A stretch of DNA of 64,000 bases from Priestia aryabhattai (GCF_023715685.1 NZ_JAMBOQ010000002.1:992001-1056000), one strand, 5' to 3'; shown: positions 8,030 to 16,512, numbered from the stretch's first letter. The notes: generated from the sequence alone by a model not told the origin. Translations and numbers: made by a program.

Positions 8030-8611
8030 TTAACTTACGAAGAACTCATAGAATACTGCGTCCAGAACTATGGTCAAGAACAGATTAATGATCTTCAAAC
8101 TTCTGTTTTAAAGAATAGAAATGGTAAAGACGATCGTGACTTGACTATTGAGTTTGTTGACCAATTATCTATTTTGTGCAAAGAGTTAGCGCCAATGATT
8201 GTTATCTTTTTTGCTCCTCCCTATTATCCAGCTGTTAGCTCGTGTCACAATCTTTTTATTCAAGACGTAGTTTATAATATGGAGAAATATGCTTATGACA
8301 ACCATAATGTTACTTTTAAGAAACAGAACTATTTTGGGGGAATTTCTGATCTTAGCTACGTAGGCTTACAATATCCAGCAGAATCCATGAAACCACTTAC
8401 TACTAATATGCCATTATGGAACAACGGTTACTCCGTACCACTTGATGAATTAGAAAGATTTAACGTGCCAGTTCTAAATGTGGGTCCTGTAGGAAGGGAT
8501 GCTCATCAATGGACAGAACGTTTGGATATAGATTATGCGTTTGAAACGCTATTAGATATGCTTCCTGTATGTATTCATAAATTATTAAATCCGGTATTAG
8601 AGCGAAAATAA
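8030..8611 (+). pseudogene. rocB: rocB remnant (arginine utilization M20-family peptidase, C-terminal third)
   Basis: The frame reads LTYEELIEYCVQNYG and continues through CKELAPMIVIFFAPPYYPAV to a normal C terminus ending LLNPVLERK, about 193 residues. This matches the C-terminal third of RocB, an M20-family protein of roughly 550 residues in the arginine catabolism regulon. The catalytic N-terminal part is absent: an in-frame TGA at 8027 stands directly before the fragment and no coding match lies upstream. A start such as TTG 8141 has no ribosome binding site. I call it a decayed pseudogene. Confidence 0.75.
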
Positions 8612-9328
8612 TTTATGTGAAGCTACACGCCCTATTTATTCAATAAAATGTTAGTCGATATGAGATATAGGAATGTTTATAAAGAGTGGTTCCCCTATAA
8701 ATGGAGAATTGTTCTTTAATAGATTACCTACTGAATTCTTACTTAACATAATAGATCTCATCATCAGAAGTAAAAAAAGAAAGCTACCCCATCGTTGCAG
8801 GACGAATAGCTTTTAGGGAATTTGTATGCTTCAATTCATAAAAAAGTCTGAATAATTGTACAACAAATTTATAAATAAGGCAATATAAAACAACCTTGAG
8901 CATATATATAAAAGGTGCGCTTTTTATACACCTTTTCATTAATCACCCATCTGAAGAACATTGCTACATCAGGGATGTATAAAAAGCTGCATACTCCGGA
9001 AAAGAGTCCTTGGTGGAATCCTACTGCCCCAAGGGTTCTTTTTTGAGTTGTGTTCCGGAAAGAGTGATTATGTTAACTAACTTTGCATACTATATACAAT
9101 TTAAAAATAGAAAAACCACTGTGCCTAATCAGTTTTTTCTATCTTGAGTACAATACTCAAAGTACTAGATACTATTCAACTCTTTCCTTATGAAATACAA
9201 ACAGACAAACCATTTAATGATTTGCCTGTTTGAAGAATAACAGTCCCAGTTACTACTTTTTCCTCTAAATTAAGAGATAACCGAAAAACTACAACTGTTT
9301 TACTGCATATAAAATCTTATATTAGCTT
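8612..9328. other. Long intergenic region with several hairpins
   Basis: No convincing gene. Hairpins include AAAGCTA/TAGCTTT near 8780, AAAGGTG/CACCTTT at 8911-8935 and a larger one at 9003-9044 followed by T residues. The stretch 9069-9140 resembles 12210-12285 (see findings). CAAACAG/CTGTTTG at 9198-9231 lies just beyond the MFS gene and may end its transcript. Confidence 0.4.
9003..9044 (+). terminator. Terminator-like hairpin
   Basis: AGAGTCCTTGG pairs with CCAAGGGTTCT apart from two weak positions, then a run of T follows. No intact plus-strand gene lies immediately upstream. Confidence 0.5.
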
Positions 9329-10630
9329 TTAGCTTTGACTCTTACGAGACCAAACAACTACAGGAATAAGCACTAGTGAAAGAATGGCTCCAGAAAGTGA
9401 TAATACTGCATAACTAGAATGAGCGACTACCATTCCTGATACCCCCCCACCAGCTGCTCCTGACAGTGCAAATAAGACATCGACTGATCCTTGTGTTTTT
9501 GCACGTACAGATGGATGTGTTGAATCTATAATGAGAGCCGTTCCACTTATTAAACCAAAGTTCCAGCCCAAACCTAGTAGTACTAACGCCAGGATAAGTA
9601 GTGGCATTGAGCCTACCGGTGCAAAGGCTGCTACCAATCCAGAAGCTAAGAGCGTAGCACCAGAAGCAACGGCCATAGTAGTACGGCCAAGCTTATCTAC
9701 CAGTATACCTGTCAATGGTGAAGGAAGGTACATAGCTGCTATATGGAAACCTATAACTACCCCTACCTCTTGCAAGCCATGACCATGATGTCCCATATGA
9801 ATGGGTGTCATGGTCATAATGGCTGCCATGACAAATTGAGTCAAAATCATAATTACAGCTCCTACCACAACACCTTTTTTGTTGATATTAGCACTCTTTA
9901 AATTTGTCTCTGTCTCTGTAGTATTCACATTTTTCTGAGCACTCGCAATAGCTGTAGACACAACCAAAGGATCTGGACGAAGAAAAAATAAGATCAATAA
10001 TCCGGCAATTATGAAAGCAGCTCCTGACAAGATGAAAGGGCCAGCCAAAGTTGGAACACCGATTGAATCCGCAAATTCTCCCATTGTATTGACCAAGTTA
10101 GGAGCAACTACAGCACCCAAGGTAGTGGAAACCATGGCCATACTTGCGGCAGTTGCCCTTTGTTTATCTGTTGCAAGATCCGTCCCTGCATATCGCGCTT
10201 GTAGATTAGACGCCGTACCAGCTCCATAAATAAGAAGGGAAAGGAATAAAAGTGCAATGTTGTTGGTTAAAGCTGCAATGATAACACCGATAGCGCCTAT
10301 CCCTCCTGCAAGGAACCCTCCTGCAAGTCCTGCTCTACGTCCAAAACGTTGTGAAGATCGGCCTATAAGTAGGGCAGCTCCTGCAGAACCTAAAGTAAAT
10401 AGAGCCGTTGGAATCCCTGCTGCATTTTCCGTCCCTAGCATGTCTTGTGCAAGAAGTGCCCCTACTGTTACACCGGCTCCAAGTCCTGCTCCCCCAAAGA
10501 TTTGTGAAAACATCAAAATTCTTAATGTTTTATTATAAAGTTTTGCTTGTCTTTCTGGTGAATCAATATATTCTTGCAACCATATAGGCTGCTGTGTTGA
10601 TACATTTGTATCTTTTGCTGTCATTGTCAT
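9329..10630 (-). CDS. MFS transporter
   Basis: A 433-residue major facilitator protein with 12 hydrophobic segments. A soluble N-terminal stretch of about 35 residues (to SPERQAKLYNKTLRIL) precedes helix 1. Helix 2 is followed by the motif A-like loop IGRSSQRFGRRAG, and the second half repeats it as TGILVDKLGRTTM. GQ-rich and Gly/Ala-rich helices fit a small-molecule exporter or an importer of an organic compound; the substrate is unknown. A strong inverted repeat at 10758-10801 lies about 130 bases upstream. Single-gene unit. Confidence 0.85.
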   Translation of the reverse strand: MTMTAKDTNVSTQQPIWLQEYIDSPERQAKLYNKTLRILMFSQIFGGAGLGAGVTVGALLAQDMLGTENAAGIPTALFTLGSAGAALLIGRSSQRFGRRAGLAGGFLAGGIGAIGVIIAALTNNIALLFLSLLIYGAGTASNLQARYAGTDLATDKQRATAASMAMVSTTLGAVVAPNLVNTMGEFADSIGVPTLAGPFILSGAAFIIAGLLILFFLRPDPLVVSTAIASAQKNVNTTETETNLKSANINKKGVVVGAVIMILTQFVMAAIMTMTPIHMGHHGHGLQEVGVVIGFHIAAMYLPSPLTGILVDKLGRTTMAVASGATLLASGLVAAFAPVGSMPLLILALVLLGLGWNFGLISGTALIIDSTHPSVRAKTQGSVDVLFALSGAAGGGVSGMVVAHSSYAVLSLSGAILSLVLIPVVVWSRKSQS

Positions 10631-10757
10631 GAACTCTACCTCCTAATAAAATATTTTGTAGCTTTTCATATTTGTTTTGTCATCCTTAGAATATTTAATT
10701 TTTCATTCCACATATTTAGGATTTTCGGTATATTTACAATTCACTATATTCGTCATT

Positions 10758-10801
10758 GGAAGAAGCTCATAATTAAATTTCTGATAATTATGAGCTCCTT
10801 C
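10758..10801. repeat. Inverted repeat between the MFS and MBL genes
   Basis: AGCTCATAATTA and TAATTATGAGCT are perfect 12-bp arms around a nine-base loop, with GAAG/CTTC flanks. No T-run follows on either strand, so an operator is as likely as a transcript end. Confidence 0.6.
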
Positions 10802-10817
10802 TATTTCTTATTTTTAA

Positions 10818-10852
10818 ATATGAACACAACAATATTGGTCGGTGTTCATATT
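10818..10852 (-). terminator. Terminator-like hairpin at the end of the MBL hydrolase gene
   Basis: AATATGAACAC and GTGTTCATATT form an 11-bp stem that starts at the stop codon. The T-run on the minus strand is poor. Confidence 0.5.
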
Positions 10853-11615
10853 AAAATGTGTAGGATTCTCCATCTTCAGGTATTAAAATACTATTTGAGA
10901 ATCCTTTTCCTTTACTAAAGTTTTTTAGTTCTTCTCTGGATAGTGTCCAATGGTTAACAGCTTCCATATGAACAGAAATAATCTTAGCATTAGGAGCCGC
11001 CTTGTGTACTTCATAGATGTCTTCTTTTCCCATAATGAGAGAACCATATTCTATAAATTGATTATCTCCGCCATTGACGACAATAATATCTGGTTCATGA
11101 GTATCTAATTCTTCCTGTACACCTTCATACCAGACTGTATCACCAGCTACGTACAATGTTTTTTCACTTGGATGTTTAAAGACGACACCACATACTTCCC
11201 CCATAAGCTTTAATAGTTCTTCTCCTCTTCCATGCTCGCCTCTTGTTTTAACTAATTGTATGCCTTCAAAGACAGTGTCCTTTGATAGTACCTCTACATT
11301 TTGGAAACCGACATTTTGGACTTCCTTTGCCTCTTCTTCATTTTGAACGAACATTTTAGTATCTTTTGGCAATAGTCTTTGTGCTGCCTCGTCAAAATGG
11401 TCTAAATGAAGATGAGTGAGAATAACTGCATCAATTCTACTAATAATATCATCAACTGGGATTGGTAAACTCACTACAGGATTGTTTTGATCTTGCTTAA
11501 CCGAATCAGTGAAAGGGGGGTACGTACCTTTCTCTGCTAACATAGGATCTATTAAAAACTTTTTGCCAGCATATTCGACTACGATTGTGGCATTTCGGAT
11601 TTGTTTAATATTCAT
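10851..11615 (-). CDS. MBL-fold metal-dependent hydrolase
   Basis: A 254-residue protein of the UlaG-like branch of the metallo-beta-lactamase fold. The metal motif THLHLDHFD lies at about residues 67-75, the Asp ligand is in VAGDTVWYEG near residue 157, and a late His is in SVHMEAVNHW near residue 220. The N terminus IKQIRNATIVVEYAGKKFL is typical of the family. The substrate is unknown; relatives include lactonases and phosphodiesterases. It is divergently transcribed from an Lrp-type regulator 117 bases away, which suggests local regulation by that protein. Confidence 0.85.
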   Translation of the reverse strand: MNIKQIRNATIVVEYAGKKFLIDPMLAEKGTYPPFTDSVKQDQNNPVVSLPIPVDDIISRIDAVILTHLHLDHFDEAAQRLLPKDTKMFVQNEEEAKEVQNVGFQNVEVLSKDTVFEGIQLVKTRGEHGRGEELLKLMGEVCGVVFKHPSEKTLYVAGDTVWYEGVQEELDTHEPDIIVVNGGDNQFIEYGSLIMGKEDIYEVHKAAPNAKIISVHMEAVNHWTLSREELKNFSKGKGFSNSILIPEDGESYTF

Positions 11616-11681
11616 CTTGATTGCTCCTTTTCTTTAATCTACATATAGCTTATACTATGTCCAGTGCATGATTACATAGAT

Positions 11682-11715
11682 AAAATCAAGTCTTTTACCC
11701 GTTTAACTTGATTTT
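11682..11715. promoter_or_regulatory. Inverted repeat in the MBL-Lrp divergent region
   Basis: AAAATCAAG at 11682 and CTTGATTTT at 11707 are perfect 9-bp arms separated by 16 bases, centred about 35 bases before the regulator start. Placement suggests an operator for autoregulation by the Lrp-family protein. Confidence 0.45.
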
Positions 11716-11732
11716 TGAAAGGATTTGAAGAA

Positions 11733-12146
11733 ATGTTAGATCATACGGACATGAGCATCTTGCGTGAGCTGTCTAAAAATAGTCGAATCACAATGAAAGA
11801 ATTGGGTGAGAAAGTCCATTTAACTGGACAAGCAGCTGCAGCTAGAGTAGCTAAACTTGAGGATAATGGAATAATTGAACGTTATACAATTGAGGTTGAT
11901 CAACCTCAATTAGGGTGTTTAATACATGCCTGGATTAATATCTATACAAAAAGCACCCATCATCAGCCTTATCTCTCCTTTATCGAAACTCAGGAGAATT
12001 ATGTATTAAATAACTATAAAATTAGTGGAGATGGTTGTTATCTTCTTGAATGTAGATTTCCATCTAATGAAGTATTAGATCAATTTTTGACGGACTTAAA
12101 CAAGCACGTTAACTATAAATTATCGATTGTGATTAATAAACTGTAA
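11733..12146 (+). CDS. Lrp/AsnC-family transcriptional regulator
   Basis: A 137-residue Lrp/AsnC regulator. Residues 1-60 form the winged helix-turn-helix (DMSILRELSKNSRITMKELG then LTGQAAAARVAKLEDNGII). The rest is the alpha/beta ligand-sensing domain, with GDGCYLLECRF in the region where family members bind an amino acid. ATG 11733 is preferred because AAAGGA lies nine bases upstream; a TTG at 11715 lies before that site. It stands divergent to the MBL hydrolase gene and probably controls it and itself (inference). Confidence 0.85.
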   Translation: MLDHTDMSILRELSKNSRITMKELGEKVHLTGQAAAARVAKLEDNGIIERYTIEVDQPQLGCLIHAWINIYTKSTHHQPYLSFIETQENYVLNNYKISGDGCYLLECRFPSNEVLDQFLTDLNKHVNYKLSIVINKL

Positions 12147-12405
12147 TAAATAGTATTAGAAAACGTCTTATATCTCTATATAAAGTCTTTTTAGTACCGA
12201 GAAAGTACACTATGTTAACTTTGTATATTATATTCATCTTAAAAAGAGAAAAAACTACTGGGACTAGCCAGTAGTTGAAGAAGACATCTTATAAAGCCTA
12301 TCTAATACAAGGTAATAACGTGAACCCCACCCTCTCTTTTTAACATAAAGAAAAGGAGAAAATGGCTATACGTGTCGATAACTTTGTTATATCATTTTGT
12401 CAAAT

Positions 12406-12603
12406 TCAATTTTTTACACCCACATGTTCAATTATTCGCTTCATTGCCTGAATCTGTCCCATATGAGTTGCTTCATGCATCAGTGTAACACCCGCAAGCT
12501 CTCCAAAGGTTTTACATCCCAGAAATGGCTTTTCTAAGGTATTGTTTAACTGTTCAGCAGGAATTTGCTGAATACGAGCCCATTGGTCTTTTAGCTGTAT
12601 CAT
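12406..12603 (-). pseudogene. DinB-family protein, truncated C-terminal fragment
   Basis: The 65 codons match only the end of a DinB/YfiT-like four-helix protein (normally about 150-170 residues). They keep the last metal-binding motif HEATHMGQ near residue 44 and a C terminus ending HVGVKN. Upstream on the minus strand the coding sequence stops abruptly near 12603, exactly where a plus-strand integrase remnant begins. The apparent ATG is therefore an internal codon, and the gene was cut by insertion or rearrangement. Confidence 0.75.
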
Positions 12604-12607
12604 ATTG

Positions 12608-12781
12608 CGTCATACCCATGCTACTTTATTATTAGAAGCTAGTGTAAGTCTAAAAGAAGTTCAAGAACGTCTAGGACACTCTAGTATTAAAATGACTGGA
12701 GATATTTATGCGCACGTAACAAATAAAATGAAAAATAATGCTTCTAAGAAATTCAGTGAATACATGCAAGGAAATAGCTAA
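12608..12781 (+). pseudogene. Tyrosine recombinase (phage-type integrase), C-terminal remnant
   Basis: Fifty-seven codons read RHTHATLLLEASVSLKEVQ and continue to LGHSSIKMTGDIYAH before a normal stop. This is the end of the catalytic domain of phage-type tyrosine recombinases: the Arg of the HxxR box, the LGH box and the catalytic Tyr in DIYAH. The preceding His of the box and the rest of the enzyme are gone; the frame breaks at the junction with the DinB fragment. It is the scar of an integrated element. Confidence 0.8.
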
Positions 12782-12890
12782 GCGGCAATTGGTTGCTTCC
12801 CAGCTGTTTATCAACTTTCTAACAAATGTGGTCAAAATGTGGTTAATATTTTAAAAATCATCTAAAAAACGTTGTTATTTCAAGATTCTT

Positions 12891-12913
12891 ATTAGTATGT
12901 ACTCCATACTAAT
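12891..12913. repeat. Inverted repeat upstream of the HD-domain gene
   Basis: ATTAGTATG and CATACTAAT are perfect 9-bp arms around TACTC, about 40 bases before the start codon. It could be an operator or part of an old attachment region. Confidence 0.5.
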
Positions 12914-12951
12914 AATATGAAGGTACACTGTATAAAAAGTGGAGGAATATG

Positions 12952-13500
12952 ATGTCTTTAATAAAAGAAGCACGTAGATATGCAGAACACGCTCATAGCG
13001 GCCAAATGCGTAAGTTGTCCGATAAACCTTATATTGTTCACCCTGTTAACGTAGGTAATATTTTAGAAAAAGCGGGTTTTAGTGAAGAAGTAATTGCAGC
13101 AGCTTATCTGCATGATGCTGTAGAAGATACAAGTGTAACACTTGAAGAAATTGTACAGAAGTTTGGTTTAGAGGTAGCGGGGATTGTTGAAGCTCATACG
13201 GAAGACAAATCAAAAAGCTGGGAAGAACGTAAACAGCATACAATTCAAATCGTTAAAACTGGTTCTCTTGAAGTGAAATCCTTAATTGTAGCGGATAAAT
13301 TAGACAATTTACGGTCTTTAAAAGAAAGCTACGATCAGCAAGGAGATACGATTTGGAATAGCTTTAAAAGAGGATTCGAAAAGCAGAAATGGTACTACCA
13401 ATCCATCAGTACATACGCTAAAAAAGGGTTAGAATCAAGCCAAATTCCAAGCTTTTTTTATACGTACGAACAAGAAGTAAATGATTTTTTTAGAAGTTAA
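12952..13500 (+). CDS. HD-domain protein of the (p)ppGpp hydrolase type
   Basis: A 182-residue single-domain protein resembling the hydrolase half of RelA/SpoT and small alarmone hydrolases (MESH1-like). Visible elements are the early HSGQMRKLSDKPYIVHP segment with the first metal His, the HD signature AAYLHDAVEDT near residue 45, and the late VADKLDNLRSL carrying the final Asp. This set is the family's manganese site that removes pyrophosphate from (p)ppGpp. No synthetase domain is present. GGAGG lies six bases before this ATG; an ATG three bases earlier is also possible. Actual substrate is inferred. Confidence 0.8.
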   Translation: MSLIKEARRYAEHAHSGQMRKLSDKPYIVHPVNVGNILEKAGFSEEVIAAAYLHDAVEDTSVTLEEIVQKFGLEVAGIVEAHTEDKSKSWEERKQHTIQIVKTGSLEVKSLIVADKLDNLRSLKESYDQQGDTIWNSFKRGFEKQKWYYQSISTYAKKGLESSQIPSFFYTYEQEVNDFFRS

Positions 13501-13606
13501 TATTTCTCTAAAGAAATTAGAAAACACTGAAAATAACTATTGCGAACGCACGGCATACGTATTAAAATATAGTAGAGTCGATACACAATAAGGGCTCTAC
13601 ATAACC

Positions 13607-13678
13607 GGGACTGTAGTTCAGTGGGAGAATACTTGTCTGGCAGACAAGGGGTCGTGGGTTCGAATCCCATCAGTTCCA
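13607..13678 (+). tRNA. tRNA-Ala (anticodon GGC)
   Basis: The 72-base sequence folds into a full cloverleaf. Acceptor GGGACTG pairs with CAGTTCC and includes a G3-U70 wobble pair, the key identity signal for alanyl-tRNA synthetase. The D stem is GTTC/GAAT. The anticodon stem CTTGT/ACAAG encloses loop CTGGCAG, giving anticodon GGC. The T arm GTGGG-TTCGAAT-CCCAT follows. The discriminator is A and no CCA is encoded. It stands alone, not in an rRNA or tRNA cluster. Confidence 0.92.
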
Positions 13679-13754
13679 TAAAACTAGTCGTATCGAGAGT
13701 TTAAGACATTTTTAATACTCTATAGTGCGAAATGGTCGCGCTACTATTTACCCT

Positions 13755-13788
13755 AACCTCTTCATGATGTTCATGAGGAGGTTTTTTA
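13755..13788 (+). terminator. Rho-independent terminator after tRNA-Ala
   Basis: AACCTCTTCATG pairs with CATGAGGAGGTT (one wobble) around ATGTT and is followed by six T. Confidence 0.85.
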
Positions 13789-13795
13789 TTTTCTT

Positions 13796-13915
13796 TTAAA
13801 ATTTGCTGTACTAGACTTTATCGATGACCAGACATTCAAGAAGATTTTACAGAGTGCAATTACTCGTTACATAGATATACTCAATCAATTCCTTAAATTT
13901 TGCAGCGTTTCATAG
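13796..13915 (+). pseudogene. Possible N-terminal fragment of a site-specific recombinase
   Basis: An open stretch without a start codon reads FAVLDFIDDQTFKKILQSAI then TRYIDILNQFLKFC before a stop. The pattern resembles the SAM-like core-binding domain at the start of tyrosine recombinases. It lies just after tRNA-Ala, so it may belong to an element once integrated there. The match is by eye and weak. Confidence 0.35.
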
Positions 13916-13929
13916 GGTTTTTATTAGCT

Positions 13930-13986
13930 TGGGTTTTAGATTGTAAAGTAGATGACCTATATGAATACGAAGAAGAAATAAATTGA
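13930..13986 (+). pseudogene. C-terminal end of an XRE-type regulator (fragment)
   Basis: Eighteen codons read VLDCKVDDLYEYEEEIN before a stop, which is the usual C-terminal end of short XRE regulators. No helix-turn-helix precedes it. An intact XRE gene starts 10 bases later. Confidence 0.5.
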
Positions 13987-13996
13987 GGTGAATTAA

Positions 13997-14200
13997 ATGG
14001 ACTTCATGTGTAAATTGGAATTTATTTTAGCGGAGAAAGAAATTAAATATGAAGATTTCGCTAAAATAGTAGGTGTCAGTCCTGCTGGATTGAGTTCTCT
14101 TATTAATAACAAAAGCTTACCCTCGTTTGAAAGTGCTTATCAAATTAGCGAAGCATTGGAAATGGATATTAAAGAAATTCGGATTAAGCCTGAGCAGTAG
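13997..14200 (+). CDS. Small XRE-family helix-turn-helix protein
   Basis: A 67-residue Cro/C1-type DNA-binding protein. Residues 18-41 (YEDFAKIVGVSPAGLSSLIN) hold the helix-turn-helix and the C terminus ALEMDIKEIRI closes the five-helix fold. TTGAGGTG lies eight bases before the ATG. It directly follows a fragment of another XRE protein and sits in a region with integrase remnants, so it may be cargo or the repressor of a lost element. No target is evident. Confidence 0.7.
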   Translation: MDFMCKLEFILAEKEIKYEDFAKIVGVSPAGLSSLINNKSLPSFESAYQISEALEMDIKEIRIKPEQ

Positions 14201-14620
14201 ATAATTTATATGCAAAACAAATAAGCCCCCACTCAAATGAGCAGGGGTCTTACCTTTTCTGTCATCAAACAGAAAAGGATTTGCTAAGGGGATCGTTTGC
14301 TATCAGGGGAGATAACAAAGGGTCTCGACAACATTACATTGTCAAACAGTAAAGTCATGATAGCTCTACACAACTACCATTAACTAAGATTTTACTCCAC
14401 CAAAATACATATGTCCAAAATGTTGCTTCAGATGTTCTTCTTCATACCACAATTCGTACATTCACGTAAAAATGGAGATTTGTATATCATATACATCTTC
14501 ATTTATTACAATATATGAATTAAAATAAACATTCCAATAAACAATAAAGAAAGCTCATTGCTAACGTTACATCTAAAATAGGATATATAATAAAGTAAAG
14601 AGTCTATTGGAGGGTGAATA
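14201..14620. other. Intergenic region with two hairpins
   Basis: A hairpin near 14223-14251 (AGCCCC...GGGGTCT with an inner CTCA/TGAG) resembles the one at 15431-15461. A perfect 10-bp inverted repeat follows at 14253-14278 (CCTTTTCTGT / ACAGAAAAGG). No gene was found. The psiE promoter should lie near the right end. Confidence 0.45.
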
Positions 14621-14623
14621 GTG

Positions 14624-15043
14624 ATGATACAACAAGATAAAAGACCAAACTTTAAGATTTCAGGCATTCTTCGGTTTATCTTAAATACAGCATTGATTTT
14701 ACTAGCTGTTACTTTATCCGTTTTGCTTGCTAAAGAAATCTTTCATTTTATTCATTTTTCTATTTTCAACCGAGGGGTTGAGACTCACTACAAAGTTCTT
14801 GAAAGTATCTTAGTTTTCTTTTTGTACTTTGAATTTATTGCAATGATCGTAAAATATTTTCAGGAGAATTATCACTTCCCTCTACGCTACTTTCTTTATA
14901 TTGGCATTACAGCATTGATCCGTCTGGTTATTGTGGAGCACGATAACCCGGTTACTACACTTTTGCATACTTGCGCTATTCTTGTATTAACTATCAGTTA
15001 CGCTATTATAAAGTTTTCGTCGAAACAAAAGGAGAAACTATAA
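14624..15043 (+). CDS. psiE: PsiE-family membrane protein
   Basis: A 139-residue protein with four membrane helices and the PsiE pattern: a long first helix with FILNTALILLAVTLSVLLAK, then YKVLESILVFFLYFEFIAM, YFLYIGITALIRLVIV and a final helix before a basic tail. PsiE is a phosphate-starvation-induced inner-membrane protein of unknown function. TTGGAGGGTG precedes the start; an in-frame GTG at 14621 is an alternative. The gene appears intact although its surroundings are phage debris. Confidence 0.85.
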   Translation: MIQQDKRPNFKISGILRFILNTALILLAVTLSVLLAKEIFHFIHFSIFNRGVETHYKVLESILVFFLYFEFIAMIVKYFQENYHFPLRYFLYIGITALIRLVIVEHDNPVTTLLHTCAILVLTISYAIIKFSSKQKEKL

Positions 15044-15217
15044 GCGCCCCTCTTAACTCAAGCTATTAGGAATTTAAATTCCCCGTCAGTTTCAAAGGAA
15101 ACGTTTGCTAAGTTAATGTATTTTAGGGAAGATGACAAAGCCTTTATTAATATAACGAACGAATATGACGCAAACGGAAAAAATATACGTACAAAGAAAC
15201 CTGATACTCCTAAGTGA
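15044..15217 (+). pseudogene. Protein fragment of unknown origin
   Basis: Directly after the psiE stop, an open frame of 57 codons lacking a start reads naturally as protein: LLTQAIRNLNSPSVSKETF and later YFREDDKAFINITNEYDANG, ending in KKPDTPK. I do not recognise it. Its position next to a phage amidase suggests a decayed phage gene, but that is inference. Confidence 0.35.
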
Positions 15218-15430
15218 GTACAGGTTTTTCTAATTAGATATTCTTCTTCACCCCACAATTCGCATATTCGCGTAGAAAATTCCCTCCACCTCCCCGGCGA
15301 CAGTTGCGATTTTCTCAGGTAGATCGTTGTATTCATAAACTTTTGTTAAACAGATATTTGTGTATTTGTCTTCTTGATTTTCCATTGGTGATACTTCATA
15401 TACTTATCTATAATACCATTACAGATAAGT

Positions 15431-15461
15431 AAAAAAGCCTCCACTCCGAAGAGCAGGGACT
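15431..15461 (-). terminator. Terminator of the amidase gene
   Basis: On the minus strand AGTCCCTGCTC pairs (with wobble) with GAGTGGAGGCT around TTCG and runs into six T, about 40 bases after the amidase stop. Confidence 0.7.
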
Positions 15462-15503
15462 TTAATTAATAACCTTTAGAGTTCAATACAGCTTATGGTT
15501 TAC

Positions 15504-16322
15504 TTATTTCTTAGTAAACCTCACATATTTCGGTGCAGCTGTGATGTATGTGCCACTAATTAACTGGTACATATAAGCGGTATTTACTTTGGTTTTATTA
15601 ACGACTGTGAATACATCGCCTTTTTTAGTTTTCCCTACTTTTGCATGCCAGTCAGGCTTGTTGTAGTACCACAAATCATCCACTAGTACCTTTACTGTGC
15701 CAATAGCTTCTGATTTTGCTGGTGTCTGAACAGTTGTTGGCGTTTTTGAAGGAGCTGATTTACTTGGTAACCCCAGAAACTTTGCAACTCCAATTGCATG
15801 TGCCTGCCCCACTGCTTTTAAAAATTGTTCATTTTTTAAATATTGAGAGTCAGATGAATCGATATATAAATTTTCTGTTAATACGGCAGGGGCATTTGTA
15901 TTACGTAACACCGAATAATTAGCCTCTCTTGCCATATCTCCACCATGCGCTTTGATACTCCCAAAACTACGCATCGCACTTAAGATTGCATTATTTAAGT
16001 AGTTTTGAAGAGAAATAGATGCTTTACTAGCTTTAGTTGTATGAACATAACTTTCATATCCACTTCCTCCACCAGCATTAATATGCACACTAACAAAAAC
16101 ATCTGCATTCCAAGCATTTGCCATTCTGGCACGCTCAGTTAACGATGGGTATGTGTCACCCGTACGGCTTGTCTTTTGTATAAATCCTGTGTAGTTAGAA
16201 GAGAGGAAATCCATGGCATATTCAACAATTTTGTGTGTGAGTTGTTTTTCTTGCAGTCCATTCCCTACTGCTCCTGCATCTTGTCCTCCATGCCCTTTAT
16301 CCCAAAAAATACGTTTTATCAT
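15504..16322 (-). CDS. N-acetylmuramoyl-L-alanine amidase, phage lysin type
   Basis: A 272-residue zinc amidase that cuts the bond between muramic acid and the stem peptide. Residues 1-185 are the Amidase_3 domain: zinc ligands in DKGHGGQD (His11), NGLQEKQL (Glu25) and VSVHINAG (near 79), with the catalytic Glu in VLTENLYID near 150. A Pro/Thr/Ser linker follows, then a C-terminal SH3-like wall-binding domain (TVKVLVDDLWYYNKPDWHAK to PKYVRF). There is no signal peptide, as expected for an endolysin released by a holin. AGGAGG precedes the start. It is intact inside otherwise broken phage remains. Confidence 0.9.
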   Translation of the reverse strand: MIKRIFWDKGHGGQDAGAVGNGLQEKQLTHKIVEYAMDFLSSNYTGFIQKTSRTGDTYPSLTERARMANAWNADVFVSVHINAGGGSGYESYVHTTKASKASISLQNYLNNAILSAMRSFGSIKAHGGDMAREANYSVLRNTNAPAVLTENLYIDSSDSQYLKNEQFLKAVGQAHAIGVAKFLGLPSKSAPSKTPTTVQTPAKSEAIGTVKVLVDDLWYYNKPDWHAKVGKTKKGDVFTVVNKTKVNTAYMYQLISGTYITAAPKYVRFTKK

Positions 16323-16512
16323 TGTTTTTCTGCCTCCTTATATTAACTAAACTATGAAATCCTATTAAATATGCAACTGATAATTGCCCATTTAATAGGA
16401 TTTTGGATTTTACATAAAAAGGAACTTCTAAAAACTAGTTACAATTCATTGCAAAAGTTTTATACTGTAAATTATTCCCATAGGTAAAATTAACCAATAC
16501 AGAGGAGTTGCA

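Noticed and set aside
13497..13679. A 60-codon minus-strand frame beginning MELMGFEPTTPC
   Set aside because: It is the antisense of tRNA-Ala; such MGFEPTT frames arise from the T arm of tRNAs.
15058..15336. A 92-codon minus-strand frame
   Set aside because: The plus strand reads more naturally as protein there, and the minus frame has no ribosome binding site.
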